Positions 48,293-57,223 of a stretch of 64,000 nt of DNA are shown here, in pieces; the stretch's first letter is position 1, and every line of letters starts with the position of its first letter. The notes under the pieces are model-generated. The model worked only from the letters and a program-made list of their open reading frames with translations, did no database searches and was not told where the DNA came from. Source of the stretch: DAOULT01 sp964646625 (GTDB taxonomy: Bacteria; Chloroflexota; Anaerolineae; CAZYHC01). A program made the translations under genes and the position numbers. The stretch lies in contig CAZYHC010000002.1 of assembly GCA_964646625.1 (NCBI GenBank), positions 62,001-126,000 on the forward strand. Direction: 5' to 3'.

Positions 48293-51200
48293 ATGAACGA
48301 GAAAGCACTCAGAATTCTATTGGTGGAAAACGATTCCTACCAGTGTGAATCTATGGTCAAGACGTTGGAAGAGTACGCACCTGCCTGTCAGATAGAGATC
48401 GCTTCGGCCTGGAGCGAAACGCTGCGCAAATTGATGGAGAACGAGTACGATCTGCTCCTCCTGGACTACGACCTGCCCCAACGCGAGGGACTGGGCATGC
48501 TCCACAGAATCCAGCGGAAAGGCTATCCCACGCCGGTAGTGATTATTATAGAGCCGGGTCAAGAAGAAGTCGCCGTCTATGCCATGCAGGATGGCGTTTT
48601 TGATTGCCTGATCAGAACGGAAGGCTATCTGACCATCCTGCCTTTGGTGGTGAGCAGAGCCCTGGAGAGACAACACCTGCTCGATGAATGTCGGAGTAAA
48701 GAGACAGGCATCCAGGAACGTGACCGTCAGATGGCTGCTCTAAACATCATCTCTGAGGCCGCGGGCCAGGTCCTCGATCTGGGCCAGATTTTGGATAGGG
48801 CTTTGAGCAAGGTGATGGAGGTTACGGGAGCCAGGGCGGGAGGCATCTACATCATTGACGAGTTGACCGGGGAACTGTTTCCCTTCGTGCAACGTGGGCT
48901 GACTTATTCCTTCGCCCAGATGACGGCTGGCTTGAAGCGGAGTGAGAACCTGGCCCGCCAGGTAGTCCAACTGGGCACCTCTCATCTGGCGGAAAACGTT
49001 TCCGGCACGTTAGAAGGGGCCGAAGAGGCGGTCTTTTCTCTGGTCTGTGTGTTATTAAAATCAAAGGGCCAGGCCCTGGGGGTAATGAACCTTTTCATGC
49101 CGGTTGAACGCTCACCCGATCCCCGGCAAATGGAGCTGTTGATCACCGCGGCCAACCAGATGGGGCTGGCGGTCGAGAATGCTCGCTTACACGAGGGAAG
49201 CAGCGAGCACTTGATAAAGCTGGAAAAAAGCAACCAGATATTACGGGAACTCAACGTCCTGTTGGAAGAAAACCAGGCGCAACTGGAGGGGCAGTTGGCT
49301 GTTCAGCAGCAGGCCGCGGCAGAAGCGACCCGCTCCGCTTTGCTCCCCGCCGATCGGGGAATCCTGGCTTTGAGCATAACCACTTCTCTCGAACTGGATC
49401 AGGTTCTGGACGAGGCCCTGAAACGAGCCCTGGAGGCCACCACAGCGGACGCGGCGGGCGTTTTTCTGCTGGACAGGGAGGAGCGGGAATTGAGCCTGGC
49501 CGCTGAGCGCGATTTGCCCCAAAGCTTCGTTCAGACTCAGGCCAGGATGAGTGCCGACGAAAGCGCTCTCGCTCAGACGAGCCTGGTGGAAAATATCGCC
49601 GAAGATGCCGCCGCGCGGAAGATATGGGCCGAGGCGGAAAGAAAAGGGTTGCGTTCGCTGCTTAGCGCCCCTTTGCGAGCCGAAGATGAGCTGGTAGGCA
49701 TGATAAGTGTCCTGGCTCGTGGTCAGGGCCATTTCACCTCTGAGGAGGCCGAACTTCTGAGTGTCCTCGGCCAGCAATGTGGGTTGGCTATCAGGAATAC
49801 CCAACTATACCAGGCAACCAGACTCCAGGTGGAAAAGCTGGAGGCCAGCAACGCAATGCTCCAGGCGGCGAACATCCGTCTGCAAGGCAGCCAGGAAGAG
49901 TTGGAAAGCCTGCTGGGGGCCATGATGGAGGCCGAAACGGAGATTCAACAATATTATAAAGAGCTTTGGACCCTGAACTCTATCGCCGCCACCATCAGCG
50001 GTTCCCTCAATCTGGATGAGATTCTGAACAGCGCGGTGAGCAAGATGACGGATATCATGGAGGTGGAGGCGGGGTGGGTCTATCTCCTGGACGAGCATGA
50101 CCATATGCTGAAGTTGAGGGCCTATCATGGCTTGCCGGGCGAGGTGGCGCAGGGTCTGGCGGCGGTCAGGTTGGGGGAGGACCTCAACGAATTGGTGGCT
50201 CGTTCTGGGGAATCGATTTTAATCGAAGACATCTCCGCAGATCCCAGATTTACCAGGGTCACCTCCACCACCGAAGCGTTTAGCTCTCTGGCGGCGGTGC
50301 CCTTGAAAGCCAAGGACCTTATGTTGGGAGTAATGGGCGTGACCAGTTCCAGATATCGTCAGTTTACCCCTCGTGAGGTGCAGCTTTTGACCTCTATCGG
50401 CTATCAGGTAGCGGTGGCCATCGAAAATGCTCGTCTGTACGACAAGGCCAGACAGTCGGCCGAAGAGTTGGAACGGGGCAACGAAGTGCTGCAAGAGGTC
50501 AACGTGCTGCTGGAGGAAAGTCAGGCCGAGCTGGAAGAGCAGATCACGGCCTTGAAGAAAGCGGAGGCCGAGATTCAACAGCGTAACAGCGAGCTTTCGG
50601 CCCTTAACGCCATCGCGCAAACCCTGAACCAATCGCTGGATGTGGAAAAGGTCTCCGGCGACGCTTTGGATACCATGCTCCAGACCATGCAATTGACTTA
50701 CGGTGAGTTCTTCCTGTTCAATGAGGCCACCAGCGAGGTCAGCCTGCTGGTGCATAGAGGGATGCCGCCCGCGTTTGCCTTTGAGATCAAAAACTTTGGG
50801 CTGGGGGAGGGGGTGCCTGGCATGGTGGCGCAGACCAAGCAGCCGCTGGTGATCGAGGACTTGCGGCAGGACATCCGTTTCATCCGGGGGCTGAGAGAGG
50901 AGGGAGAGGGAGAAGAGAAGAGCCAGCCCTATACCGTGATCGGCGTCCCCCTGCTGGCCCAGGATCGTTTGGTGGGGGCGATGGATTTCTTCAGCACCGA
51001 AGAACGGCGCTTCACCCCCCAGGATTTGTCTTTGCTGACCACCATCAGCCATCAGATCGGCGTGGCCGTGCAAAATGCCCGCCTGTTCGAGGAGGTCAAA
51101 GAAGCGGCCGCCCGCCTGGAACGGGCTAACGAGGAATTGCAAGAACTCAACCGCCTCAAATCCGATTTTATCGCTACCGTCTCCCACGAGCTTCGTACTC

Positions 51201-52714
51201 CGTTGGCTTCCATCATGGGTTACGTCGATCTGATGCAGGACCAGGAAACAGGCCCTTTGAATGAGGAGCAGACCAAATACATCGAGATCATCGAAAGAAA
51301 CACCGACCGGCTCAGCCGACTGATCAACGACATTTTGGATATCTCCCGCATTGAGGCCGGACGCATAGACCTGGTCATGACTACCATAAAGCTGGGGGAT
51401 ATCGTTCAGGACGTGGCCCTCACCATGCGGCCCCAGGCCCAGGCCAAGGGGTTGGGGTTGAATATCGCCGTGGCCGATGAACTGCCTGCCACTCAGGGCG
51501 ATCCCGACCGCATCAAACAGGTGGCGGTCAACCTGCTCTCTAACGCCATCAAGTTTACCTCTCATGGGGGGCGGGTGGACGTTCATTGCTATGGAATCAG
51601 GGTGGAGGAGGGCCATGTCGAACTCCTGACCACCGGTCCTTACCCCCCCAATCGTAGCCTGGCTTTGGGCGAAGGGGATTGGCTGCTGACCCAGGTGATC
51701 GACACCGGCATGGGCATTCCTAAAGAGGCCCTGGATAGGATTTTCGAGAAGTTCTACCAGGTAAGGGACGAGACTGCCCGCAGGGTGGAGGGCAGTGGGT
51801 TAGGTCTATCCATCGCCGAAGGGATTGTCAAGGCTCACGGAGGAGAGATGTGGGCCGAAAGCCCCGGCCAGAGACAGGGCGCGACTTTCACCTTCGCCCT
51901 ACCCATTGTGGAGAGCGAGCCCAGACCCGTGTACGAGGAAATCCTGGCGCCAGCGACCGGGTTGGGCACCTTGCTGGTGGTGGACGATGACCCTGACATC
52001 GTCAACCTGGTGCGTCTCTATCTGGAGAGTGAAGGGTACTCGGTGGTCACCGCGTACGGTGGAGAGGACGCCTTGCACGCTGCCGAAGAAGTTAAACCAA
52101 CGGCCATTGTGCTCGATCTGTTGATGCCTGACCTGGATGGCTTTGCCGTGCTGGAGAAACTGAAGTCCAACCCGGCCACACGGGATACGCCGGTCATCAT
52201 CATTTCTATCCTGTCCGATAAGGAAAAGGGTTTCAGTCTGGGGGCGGTGGACTATCTGACCAAACCCATCGACCGCCGACGTCTGATCGCCAGCGTGCAG
52301 AAGTTGATTCTGCCCATCGGCCAGGAAGACCAACTGGCCCCTATCCTGGTGGTAGACGATGATCGGGAGATCGCCGGCCTGGTAGAAGCCTATCTCCAGG
52401 GAGAGGGTTTTGCCGTTACCTGTGCCTACGATGGCCTGGAGGCGCTGGACAGGATCAGGGAGGAAATTCCCAGTCTGATCGTCCTGGACATTCTGATGCC
52501 CGGTATGGACGGTTTTCAGGTCATTCAAGCGCTAAAGGCCAACTCCGTAACCCGCATGATCCCGGTCATCATTCTCACGGCCAAAGACCTGAGCGAGGAG
52601 GAGCGGGCCTCGCTCCAACTGGGAGCTACTAAATATCTGACCAAAACGTTATTCTCTAAAGAGAGATTGCTGACCGAGGTCAGGGACCTGTTAGGCAAAT
52701 TGTATCGCGAATGA
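48293..52714 (+). CDS. Giant hybrid histidine kinase: REC-GAFx4-HisKA-HATPase-REC-REC
   Basis: About 1473 aa from ATG 48293; there are no membrane helices, so it is cytoplasmic. The N-terminal receiver-like domain keeps D58 (LLLLDYDLPQREG) but lacks the usual Thr and Lys switch residues. Four GAF domains with coiled-coil spacers follow (about 150-310, 355-505, 550-705, 765-940). HisKA has the phospho-acceptor H965 in VSHELRTPLASIMGY. HATPase: N box VNLLSNAIKF, G1 DTGMGIPKE, G2 GSGLGLSIAEG. Two C-terminal receivers (about 1225-1345 and 1350-1473) keep LDLLMPDLDG and LDILMPGMDG with YLTKP/YLTKT lysines. Likely senses several small ligands or redox/light cues. Confidence 0.92.
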   Translation: MNEKALRILLVENDSYQCESMVKTLEEYAPACQIEIASAWSETLRKLMENEYDLLLLDYDLPQREGLGMLHRIQRKGYPTPVVIIIEPGQEEVAVYAMQDGVFDCLIRTEGYLTILPLVVSRALERQHLLDECRSKETGIQERDRQMAALNIISEAAGQVLDLGQILDRALSKVMEVTGARAGGIYIIDELTGELFPFVQRGLTYSFAQMTAGLKRSENLARQVVQLGTSHLAENVSGTLEGAEEAVFSLVCVLLKSKGQALGVMNLFMPVERSPDPRQMELLITAANQMGLAVENARLHEGSSEHLIKLEKSNQILRELNVLLEENQAQLEGQLAVQQQAAAEATRSALLPADRGILALSITTSLELDQVLDEALKRALEATTADAAGVFLLDREERELSLAAERDLPQSFVQTQARMSADESALAQTSLVENIAEDAAARKIWAEAERKGLRSLLSAPLRAEDELVGMISVLARGQGHFTSEEAELLSVLGQQCGLAIRNTQLYQATRLQVEKLEASNAMLQAANIRLQGSQEELESLLGAMMEAETEIQQYYKELWTLNSIAATISGSLNLDEILNSAVSKMTDIMEVEAGWVYLLDEHDHMLKLRAYHGLPGEVAQGLAAVRLGEDLNELVARSGESILIEDISADPRFTRVTSTTEAFSSLAAVPLKAKDLMLGVMGVTSSRYRQFTPREVQLLTSIGYQVAVAIENARLYDKARQSAEELERGNEVLQEVNVLLEESQAELEEQITALKKAEAEIQQRNSELSALNAIAQTLNQSLDVEKVSGDALDTMLQTMQLTYGEFFLFNEATSEVSLLVHRGMPPAFAFEIKNFGLGEGVPGMVAQTKQPLVIEDLRQDIRFIRGLREEGEGEEKSQPYTVIGVPLLAQDRLVGAMDFFSTEERRFTPQDLSLLTTISHQIGVAVQNARLFEEVKEAAARLERANEELQELNRLKSDFIATVSHELRTPLASIMGYVDLMQDQETGPLNEEQTKYIEIIERNTDRLSRLINDILDISRIEAGRIDLVMTTIKLGDIVQDVALTMRPQAQAKGLGLNIAVADELPATQGDPDRIKQVAVNLLSNAIKFTSHGGRVDVHCYGIRVEEGHVELLTTGPYPPNRSLALGEGDWLLTQVIDTGMGIPKEALDRIFEKFYQVRDETARRVEGSGLGLSIAEGIVKAHGGEMWAESPGQRQGATFTFALPIVESEPRPVYEEILAPATGLGTLLVVDDDPDIVNLVRLYLESEGYSVVTAYGGEDALHAAEEVKPTAIVLDLLMPDLDGFAVLEKLKSNPATRDTPVIIISILSDKEKGFSLGAVDYLTKPIDRRRLIASVQKLILPIGQEDQLAPILVVDDDREIAGLVEAYLQGEGFAVTCAYDGLEALDRIREEIPSLIVLDILMPGMDGFQVIQALKANSVTRMIPVIILTAKDLSEEERASLQLGATKYLTKTLFSKERLLTEVRDLLGKLYRE

Positions 52715-52741
52715 CCGAATAGACGAATCCAGGTGAATGAT

Positions 52742-52766
52742 ACCTGCGTGGCTTGTCCCGCAGGTG
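52742..52766. repeat. Short hairpin repeat (GGCTTGTCCCGCAGGT type), copy 1
   Basis: ACCTGCG (52742-52748) pairs with CGCAGGT (52759-52765). 19 bases (52748-52766) are identical to 53218-53236. Confidence 0.7.
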
Positions 52767-52793
52767 ATAGAGTTGATCGGGAGGTACTCGACG

Positions 52794-53165
52794 GTGGCGA
52801 CCATTCTGGTGGTCGATGATGAGTTAGACCTGGTGGAGATGTTGAAGATCAAGTTGGAGCGGGCTGGTTATCACGTCCTGACCGCCGTCAACGGCTCCGA
52901 GGCTTTGGCGGCCCTGGTGGCAGAGACCCCTGACCTGATCATCCTCGATGCCATGATCCCGCCGCCCGATGGGTACAAAGTGTGCCGCATCATTAAATCC
53001 AATCAGCGTTACCAGAACGTACCGGTGCTTATGCTCTCCGCCAAGGGCATGAAGGAGGATGTGGCCAGAGGTTACGAGGCTGGAGCCGATTATTATCTTA
53101 CCAAACCGATCAAGCCCACTGTTCTGGTGAATAAAATACGGGGGATCTTGAATGCCCAAAGCTAG
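52794..53165 (+). CDS. Single-domain response regulator (REC)
   Basis: 123 aa from GTG 52794 (GGGAGGT upstream); the longer ATG form would cover a dispersed hairpin repeat. The receiver fold is complete: ILVVDDELDLVEMLK, LIILDAMIPPPDGYK, MLSAKG and YYLTKPIKP. It has no output domain and likely acts as a phosphate shuttle or diffusible partner of the adjacent hybrid kinase. Confidence 0.88.
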   Translation: MATILVVDDELDLVEMLKIKLERAGYHVLTAVNGSEALAALVAETPDLIILDAMIPPPDGYKVCRIIKSNQRYQNVPVLMLSAKGMKEDVARGYEAGADYYLTKPIKPTVLVNKIRGILNAQS

Positions 53166-53217
53166 GCCGCTCTTTATGGGCCGGTAATTATCCCTGCCTG
53201 GAAAGCACCCGCCCTGG

Positions 53218-53236
53218 GTGGCTTGTCCCGCAGGTG
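53218..53236. repeat. Short hairpin repeat (GGCTTGTCCCGCAGGT type), copy 2
   Basis: Identical over 19 bases to 52748-52766, but the left arm is degenerate. It occupies the spacer before the cold-shock gene. Confidence 0.7.
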
Positions 53237-53250
53237 CAAGGGGGTTGAAA

Positions 53251-53643
53251 ATGGACGTTGACGGCATGACTTTCACCGACAAACTGGTCCACTGTGAGGA
53301 ATGTGGGACGGAGTTCGTCTTCACCGTGACCGAACAGCGGGATCTAGCGGTCAGTGGTGGTCCGGTGGTTGATCCTGAGCTGTGTCCCGCCTGTCGCAAA
53401 CTGGTGGGGATGACCGGCAAACGGCGTGGTCAGGTGAAAAGGTTCTTCGTGGGGAAAGGCTATGGTTTTATCACCGAGGAGGGGGGGCAGGATATCTTTT
53501 TTCACCTCTCCGATATCGAGAGCCAGGCCTTACCCAGGCCGGGACAGGAGGTGGAGTTTGGGATCAAAGAGACTGACAAAGGGCCGCGGGCCGTTGACGT
53601 GACCTTTCTGTCGGAAGGGGAGGCCGATCAGGCGGAAGAGTAG
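53251..53643 (+). CDS. Zinc-ribbon plus cold-shock domain protein
   Basis: 130 aa from ATG 53251. The N-terminal zinc-ribbon-like segment has CEECG and CPACRK pairs (residues about 14-53). A cold-shock domain follows (about 58-122): GQVKRFFVGKGYGFITEE with RNP1-like GYGFI and DIFFHLSDI as RNP2. An RNA/ssDNA-binding regulator; the zinc part may give specificity. It converges with the HAD gene with only 4 bases between stops. Confidence 0.85.
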   Translation: MDVDGMTFTDKLVHCEECGTEFVFTVTEQRDLAVSGGPVVDPELCPACRKLVGMTGKRRGQVKRFFVGKGYGFITEEGGQDIFFHLSDIESQALPRPGQEVEFGIKETDKGPRAVDVTFLSEGEADQAEE

Positions 53644-53647
53644 GACA

Positions 53648-54328
53648 TTAACCGGCCAGCAGAGGGCCGATTTCCGAAAGGCTGTTGACGATTCGATAGC
53701 CCCTGGCCTCGTAGTGGTGGGCCTTCTCTCCAGCCCGGTCGAGCAGGATAGGAAAGGCCACCAGGTCGAGGATGGGCACGTCGGTAAAGCCATCCCCGAC
53801 GGCCGCCGCCGTGCCTGGGTTGATGTCCTCCTGGGCCAACAGGGCCGCTTTGTCCTCCGGGTGGGGGACATCTACGATAATATCCACCACCGCCCCGTGA
53901 CGAAAAACGAGACGGTTGGCCCTGATGGCCTGGAAACTGTCCAGCAGCTCGGCCGCCTCCAGGACAGATTTAATGATGTCGTAGGTGCCACAACTGATGA
54001 CCACGTTGCGCAGCCCGGCCTGGTGGAGGTGGCGGATAACCTGTCGACCGGCCTGGGGGATGGAGGCCGCATAGGACCGGGCCGCGCCATCCAGTGTGGT
54101 CGAGGTCATGCCCCGCAGACACCACAGGTATAGCGTCCTCTTGAATAAGCGAGGCCCTAACCACCCCTTCTGATCGCCGAGGATGGCCAGTCGAGAGAGG
54201 GGTCGTTTCAGGCGGCTCCACCCCTTGCTCCACTGAGCGCCCAGATCGCGCAGCAGGGCTTGCTCGCTGTCGAAGGGCACGAGCGTGCCGTCAAAGTCCC
54301 AGATGACGGTGGATAGAGATGTGTTCAG
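53648..54328 (-). CDS. HAD superfamily phosphatase with probable CTG start
   Basis: 226 aa if started at CTG 54328. The ATG/GTG-only frame (start 54280) would omit HAD motif I, which is encoded just upstream as VIWDFDGTLVPFD. AAGGAG lies 9 bases before the CTG, and no ATG, GTG or TTG is available in frame between that site and the motif. Motif II is ISCGTYD and motif IV VGDGFTDVPILD. The cap between motifs I and II resembles PSPase-like HAD-IB enzymes. Substrate unknown. It follows pbpC by 49 bases. Confidence 0.75.
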   Translation of the reverse strand: MNTSLSTVIWDFDGTLVPFDSEQALLRDLGAQWSKGWSRLKRPLSRLAILGDQKGWLGPRLFKRTLYLWCLRGMTSTTLDGAARSYAASIPQAGRQVIRHLHQAGLRNVVISCGTYDIIKSVLEAAELLDSFQAIRANRLVFRHGAVVDIIVDVPHPEDKAALLAQEDINPGTAAAVGDGFTDVPILDLVAFPILLDRAGEKAHHYEARGYRIVNSLSEIGPLLAG

Positions 54329-54377
54329 GGTGGATGTCTCCTTCAGCAGGTAATTTTTACCCGCATTTATTTCCCCT

Positions 54378-56966
54378 TTATTCCCTCACGGTGATATGCA
54401 CCACCTGGCTTTCCAGCCTGTGGCCGTCGGCGTCGTAGCCCACGGCCCGGAAAGTGTGCGCCCCCGGCTCGAGCAGCCACATGAGACGATAGGGTGGACG
54501 GTGTACTGTGCCCAGAGGCGTATCGTCAGCGTAGAGGGTGAGCTGGGTGACGGTCACCCCGTCCGCCGGGCGGGCGGCTACTGGAATCTGTTGGTCAGGT
54601 CGCGGGATGGCCGGGCTGACGAGGAACACGCTGCCTTCGTCGGGGCTGATTATAATCAGCGGCCGGGAGTCAGACTCAGCGGACGAGGGCCCTGATGCTT
54701 CCAAAGTGTCAGGCCCCTGGGGGCGTTGTTCGTAGCCAGGGGGTGAGGTGCCTGGCACTTCTAAAGTGCCAGGCACCTGGCTTCGGTGCAAGGAGCAGTA
54801 TTCTCTGGGCGGTTCGGGGATAGCCAGCTTTCGGCCCCATTCCAGGGCTTCGGCGGGCAGGAAGGTATAGACTCGCTCCTCGACCCGCTCCGGCGGACAG
54901 TGTTCGGTGGCCAGCAGGCCGGTATCAACGTCGAGGCGCAAGGCCCGGTGCATGGTGCATTCTATGCGGGGTTCGGTGCCTGCGATGAACAGCTCTTTGC
55001 GGCGCTTGTAACAGTGGGGGCCGGGCAGCAGGCCCGATTCGGCGCAGATTTCGACCCGCACCATGCCCGGCGGTTCCACGAAGTCCTGTACAGGCCGGGC
55101 CTTGAGCACCTCTTCCATGAAATCGTGCCAGATGGGGGCCGCGCCCGTGATGCCCGAAACGTGGCGCATAGGGGTATTGTCGGCGTTACCGACCCAGACG
55201 CCCACTACCAGGTCGGGGGTATAGCCTATCGTCCAGTTGTCACGCCAATCGGAGGTGGTGCCTGTCTTGGCCGCCGCCGGCCGGGAAAGTTTCAACACGC
55301 TGCCCTCGCCAAAGCCGGGGATGCGGGCCAGGTCGTCGGACAGGATATCGGTGATAAGATAGGCTACCTGGGGGCTGAGCACCTGTGCTCCTGCCGTCGG
55401 CGGCCACTCTTTGAGGACCCTGCCCTGGCTGTCCTCGACGCGGGTGATGAGCAAAGGTTCCACCCGGCGTCCGCCGGTGGCAAAGGCCCCGTAAGTGGCC
55501 ACCAGTTCCAGAAGACGCACTTCCCCGCCGCCCAGGGTCAGGGCCAGGCCAAAACGCTCGCTGTCGTCGAAGGTGGTGATCCCCAGGCGGCGGGCCAGGT
55601 CGGTCATATTCTTCAATCCTACGTGGTCCAGGACTTTGACCGCCATCAGGTTCAGGGAGGAGGCCAGAGCGGTGCGCAACAGGACGGGGCCGTGATACCT
55701 GCGGTCGTAGTTCTGGGGGACGTAGGGGGCGCCTTCCCTGGTGAGAAAAGAGGTGCGGACATCGACCAGCATGGTCGCGGCCGTATAGTCCCGCTCGAAG
55801 GCCGCGGCATAGGTGATAGGTTTGATGGAGGAACCTGGTTGACGGGTAGCCAGGGTCACGTTAACCGCCCCGTCGATGCGAGGATCGAAATAGTCGGGGC
55901 TGCCCAGCATAGCCAGCACCTCGCCCGTCCGCGGGTCGATAGCCACCAGGGCGGCGTTGTGTACGTTGCGGTCCAGCAGGTCGCCTTGAGTACAGGGCTG
56001 TCTGCCCCCACACCTGGTCAGGCTCGCCAGGTGACGACGGGCGATGGCCTGGGCTGTCTTTTGCATATCCAATTCCAGGGTGGTGTAGACCCGTAACCCC
56101 CCCTGTTGCAGGGTAGCCAGGCCAAATTCGTCTTCCAGCAGGCGCCGCACGTGCATCACGAAATGAGGGGCGCGGATAGGGAAAGGGGCGGCAGCGAAGT
56201 GCAGTTTTTCTTTTTCAGCCAATTCGGCCTGTTGGCGGTCGATGTAGCCGTGTTTGACCATCAGATCGAGCACGACGGCCTGGCGCTCGCTGGCCGCCTG
56301 GGGATCGGTGAGAGGGTTGTAATGGCTCGGAGACTGGGGCAGGCCGGCTAAAAGGGCGCATTCCGCCAGGTCCAGGTCGGCCACGGATTTGCCGAAATAG
56401 GCCTGGGCCGCGGCCTCCACCCCATAGGCCATGTTGCCATAGTAGGTCTCGTTCAGGTAGAGGGCCAGAATCTCGTCTTTACTGTAGACGTGGGTCAGGC
56501 GATAGGCCAGGATGGTCTCTCGCAGCTTGCGGGTCAGGGTCCGCTGACCGCGCTCCGCGGGAGAGAGCAGGATGTTGCGGGTCAATTGTTGGGTAATGGT
56601 GCTGCCGCCGGAGATCACTTCGCCGCCCTGGAGGTTGATGATGATGGCCCGCAGGATGGCCTTGAGATCGAGGCCGGGATTGGTGTAGAAACTGGCGTCT
56701 TCGGTAGCAATGGTGGCCTGGCGCAGATAGAGGGGGATGTCTTCCAGACTGAGGGGAGTGTGTTTGCCCAGGTGAGGGTCGATGACCTCGTAGAGGAGAC
56801 GCCCCTGGCGATCGTATATTTTGCTGCTGGGCGCGGCGGCACGGCTGTAGAGGCTATCAGGCGAGGGCAGATCGGCGATGAGCCAGGCATGTAGCCCCCA
56901 GCCCGCCACACATAAAATCAGACCAGATATTGCCAGTAAAATCAGAAAACACCGACGAAAACTCAT
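54378..56966 (-). CDS. pbpC: Penicillin-binding protein 1C (class A PBP)
   Basis: An 862-aa protein with an N-terminal transmembrane helix (7-29) and a glycosyltransferase-51 domain (EDASFYTNPGLD, GGSTITQQLTRN, KDEILALYLNETYYG). The transpeptidase domain has SSIKP (SxxK), SSLN (SxN) and KTGTT. A C-terminal biPBP-C beta-sandwich follows. It polymerises and cross-links peptidoglycan outside the membrane. Between the two C-terminal regions is a spacer (about 735-775) built from one intact and one diverged 33-nt palindrome. Confidence 0.93.
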   Translation of the reverse strand: MSFRRCFLILLAISGLILCVAGWGLHAWLIADLPSPDSLYSRAAAPSSKIYDRQGRLLYEVIDPHLGKHTPLSLEDIPLYLRQATIATEDASFYTNPGLDLKAILRAIIINLQGGEVISGGSTITQQLTRNILLSPAERGQRTLTRKLRETILAYRLTHVYSKDEILALYLNETYYGNMAYGVEAAAQAYFGKSVADLDLAECALLAGLPQSPSHYNPLTDPQAASERQAVVLDLMVKHGYIDRQQAELAEKEKLHFAAAPFPIRAPHFVMHVRRLLEDEFGLATLQQGGLRVYTTLELDMQKTAQAIARRHLASLTRCGGRQPCTQGDLLDRNVHNAALVAIDPRTGEVLAMLGSPDYFDPRIDGAVNVTLATRQPGSSIKPITYAAAFERDYTAATMLVDVRTSFLTREGAPYVPQNYDRRYHGPVLLRTALASSLNLMAVKVLDHVGLKNMTDLARRLGITTFDDSERFGLALTLGGGEVRLLELVATYGAFATGGRRVEPLLITRVEDSQGRVLKEWPPTAGAQVLSPQVAYLITDILSDDLARIPGFGEGSVLKLSRPAAAKTGTTSDWRDNWTIGYTPDLVVGVWVGNADNTPMRHVSGITGAAPIWHDFMEEVLKARPVQDFVEPPGMVRVEICAESGLLPGPHCYKRRKELFIAGTEPRIECTMHRALRLDVDTGLLATEHCPPERVEERVYTFLPAEALEWGRKLAIPEPPREYCSLHRSQVPGTLEVPGTSPPGYEQRPQGPDTLEASGPSSAESDSRPLIIISPDEGSVFLVSPAIPRPDQQIPVAARPADGVTVTQLTLYADDTPLGTVHRPPYRLMWLLEPGAHTFRAVGYDADGHRLESQVVHITVRE
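54686..54718. repeat. Diverged in-frame 33-nt palindrome in pbpC
   Basis: AGGGCCCTGATGCTT, CCA, AAGTGTCAGGCCCCT keeps the 15-3-15 layout. On the minus strand it encodes GPDTLEASGP, parallel to VPGTLEVPGT of the intact copy 27 bases away. Confidence 0.7.
54746..54778. repeat. 33-nt palindromic repeat inserted in frame in pbpC
   Basis: Perfect 15-nt arms identical to the 10858 and 63844 copies, loop CTA. It encodes QVPGTLEVPGTS. Confidence 0.92.
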
Positions 56967-57223
56967 TTTTCTATTCTATCGTTTCTTTATTGCCTGTTCA
57001 AATTGTTTCATTAGCTCTTCAGTTCATCAGAGCCGCTCTCGGTCACTTATCGGTATAACTGTCGCCTCAATATTTTACACCAAAGGGCAGTAAAAGTAAA
57101 ACCATTGACAAAATCCAGTCCATAATGTACAATCTTTTTTAAAGGAATTAACGAGCCTGACCGACAACGCTGGTCCGTGGACGAGTAAATCAACCAATTT
57201 GTGTTATTCAGGGAGACTATTAA
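56967..57223. other. Divergent intergenic region pbpC / TPR lipoprotein
   Basis: It contains the + strand promoter at 57105-57133. The bases next to pbpC are AT-rich and should hold its promoter, but I cannot pick a single good match. Confidence 0.5.
57105..57133 (+). promoter_or_regulatory. Promoter of the TPR lipoprotein gene
   Basis: TTGACA (57105-57110), 17-nt spacer, TACAAT (57128-57133); the leader is about 85 nt. Confidence 0.75.
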
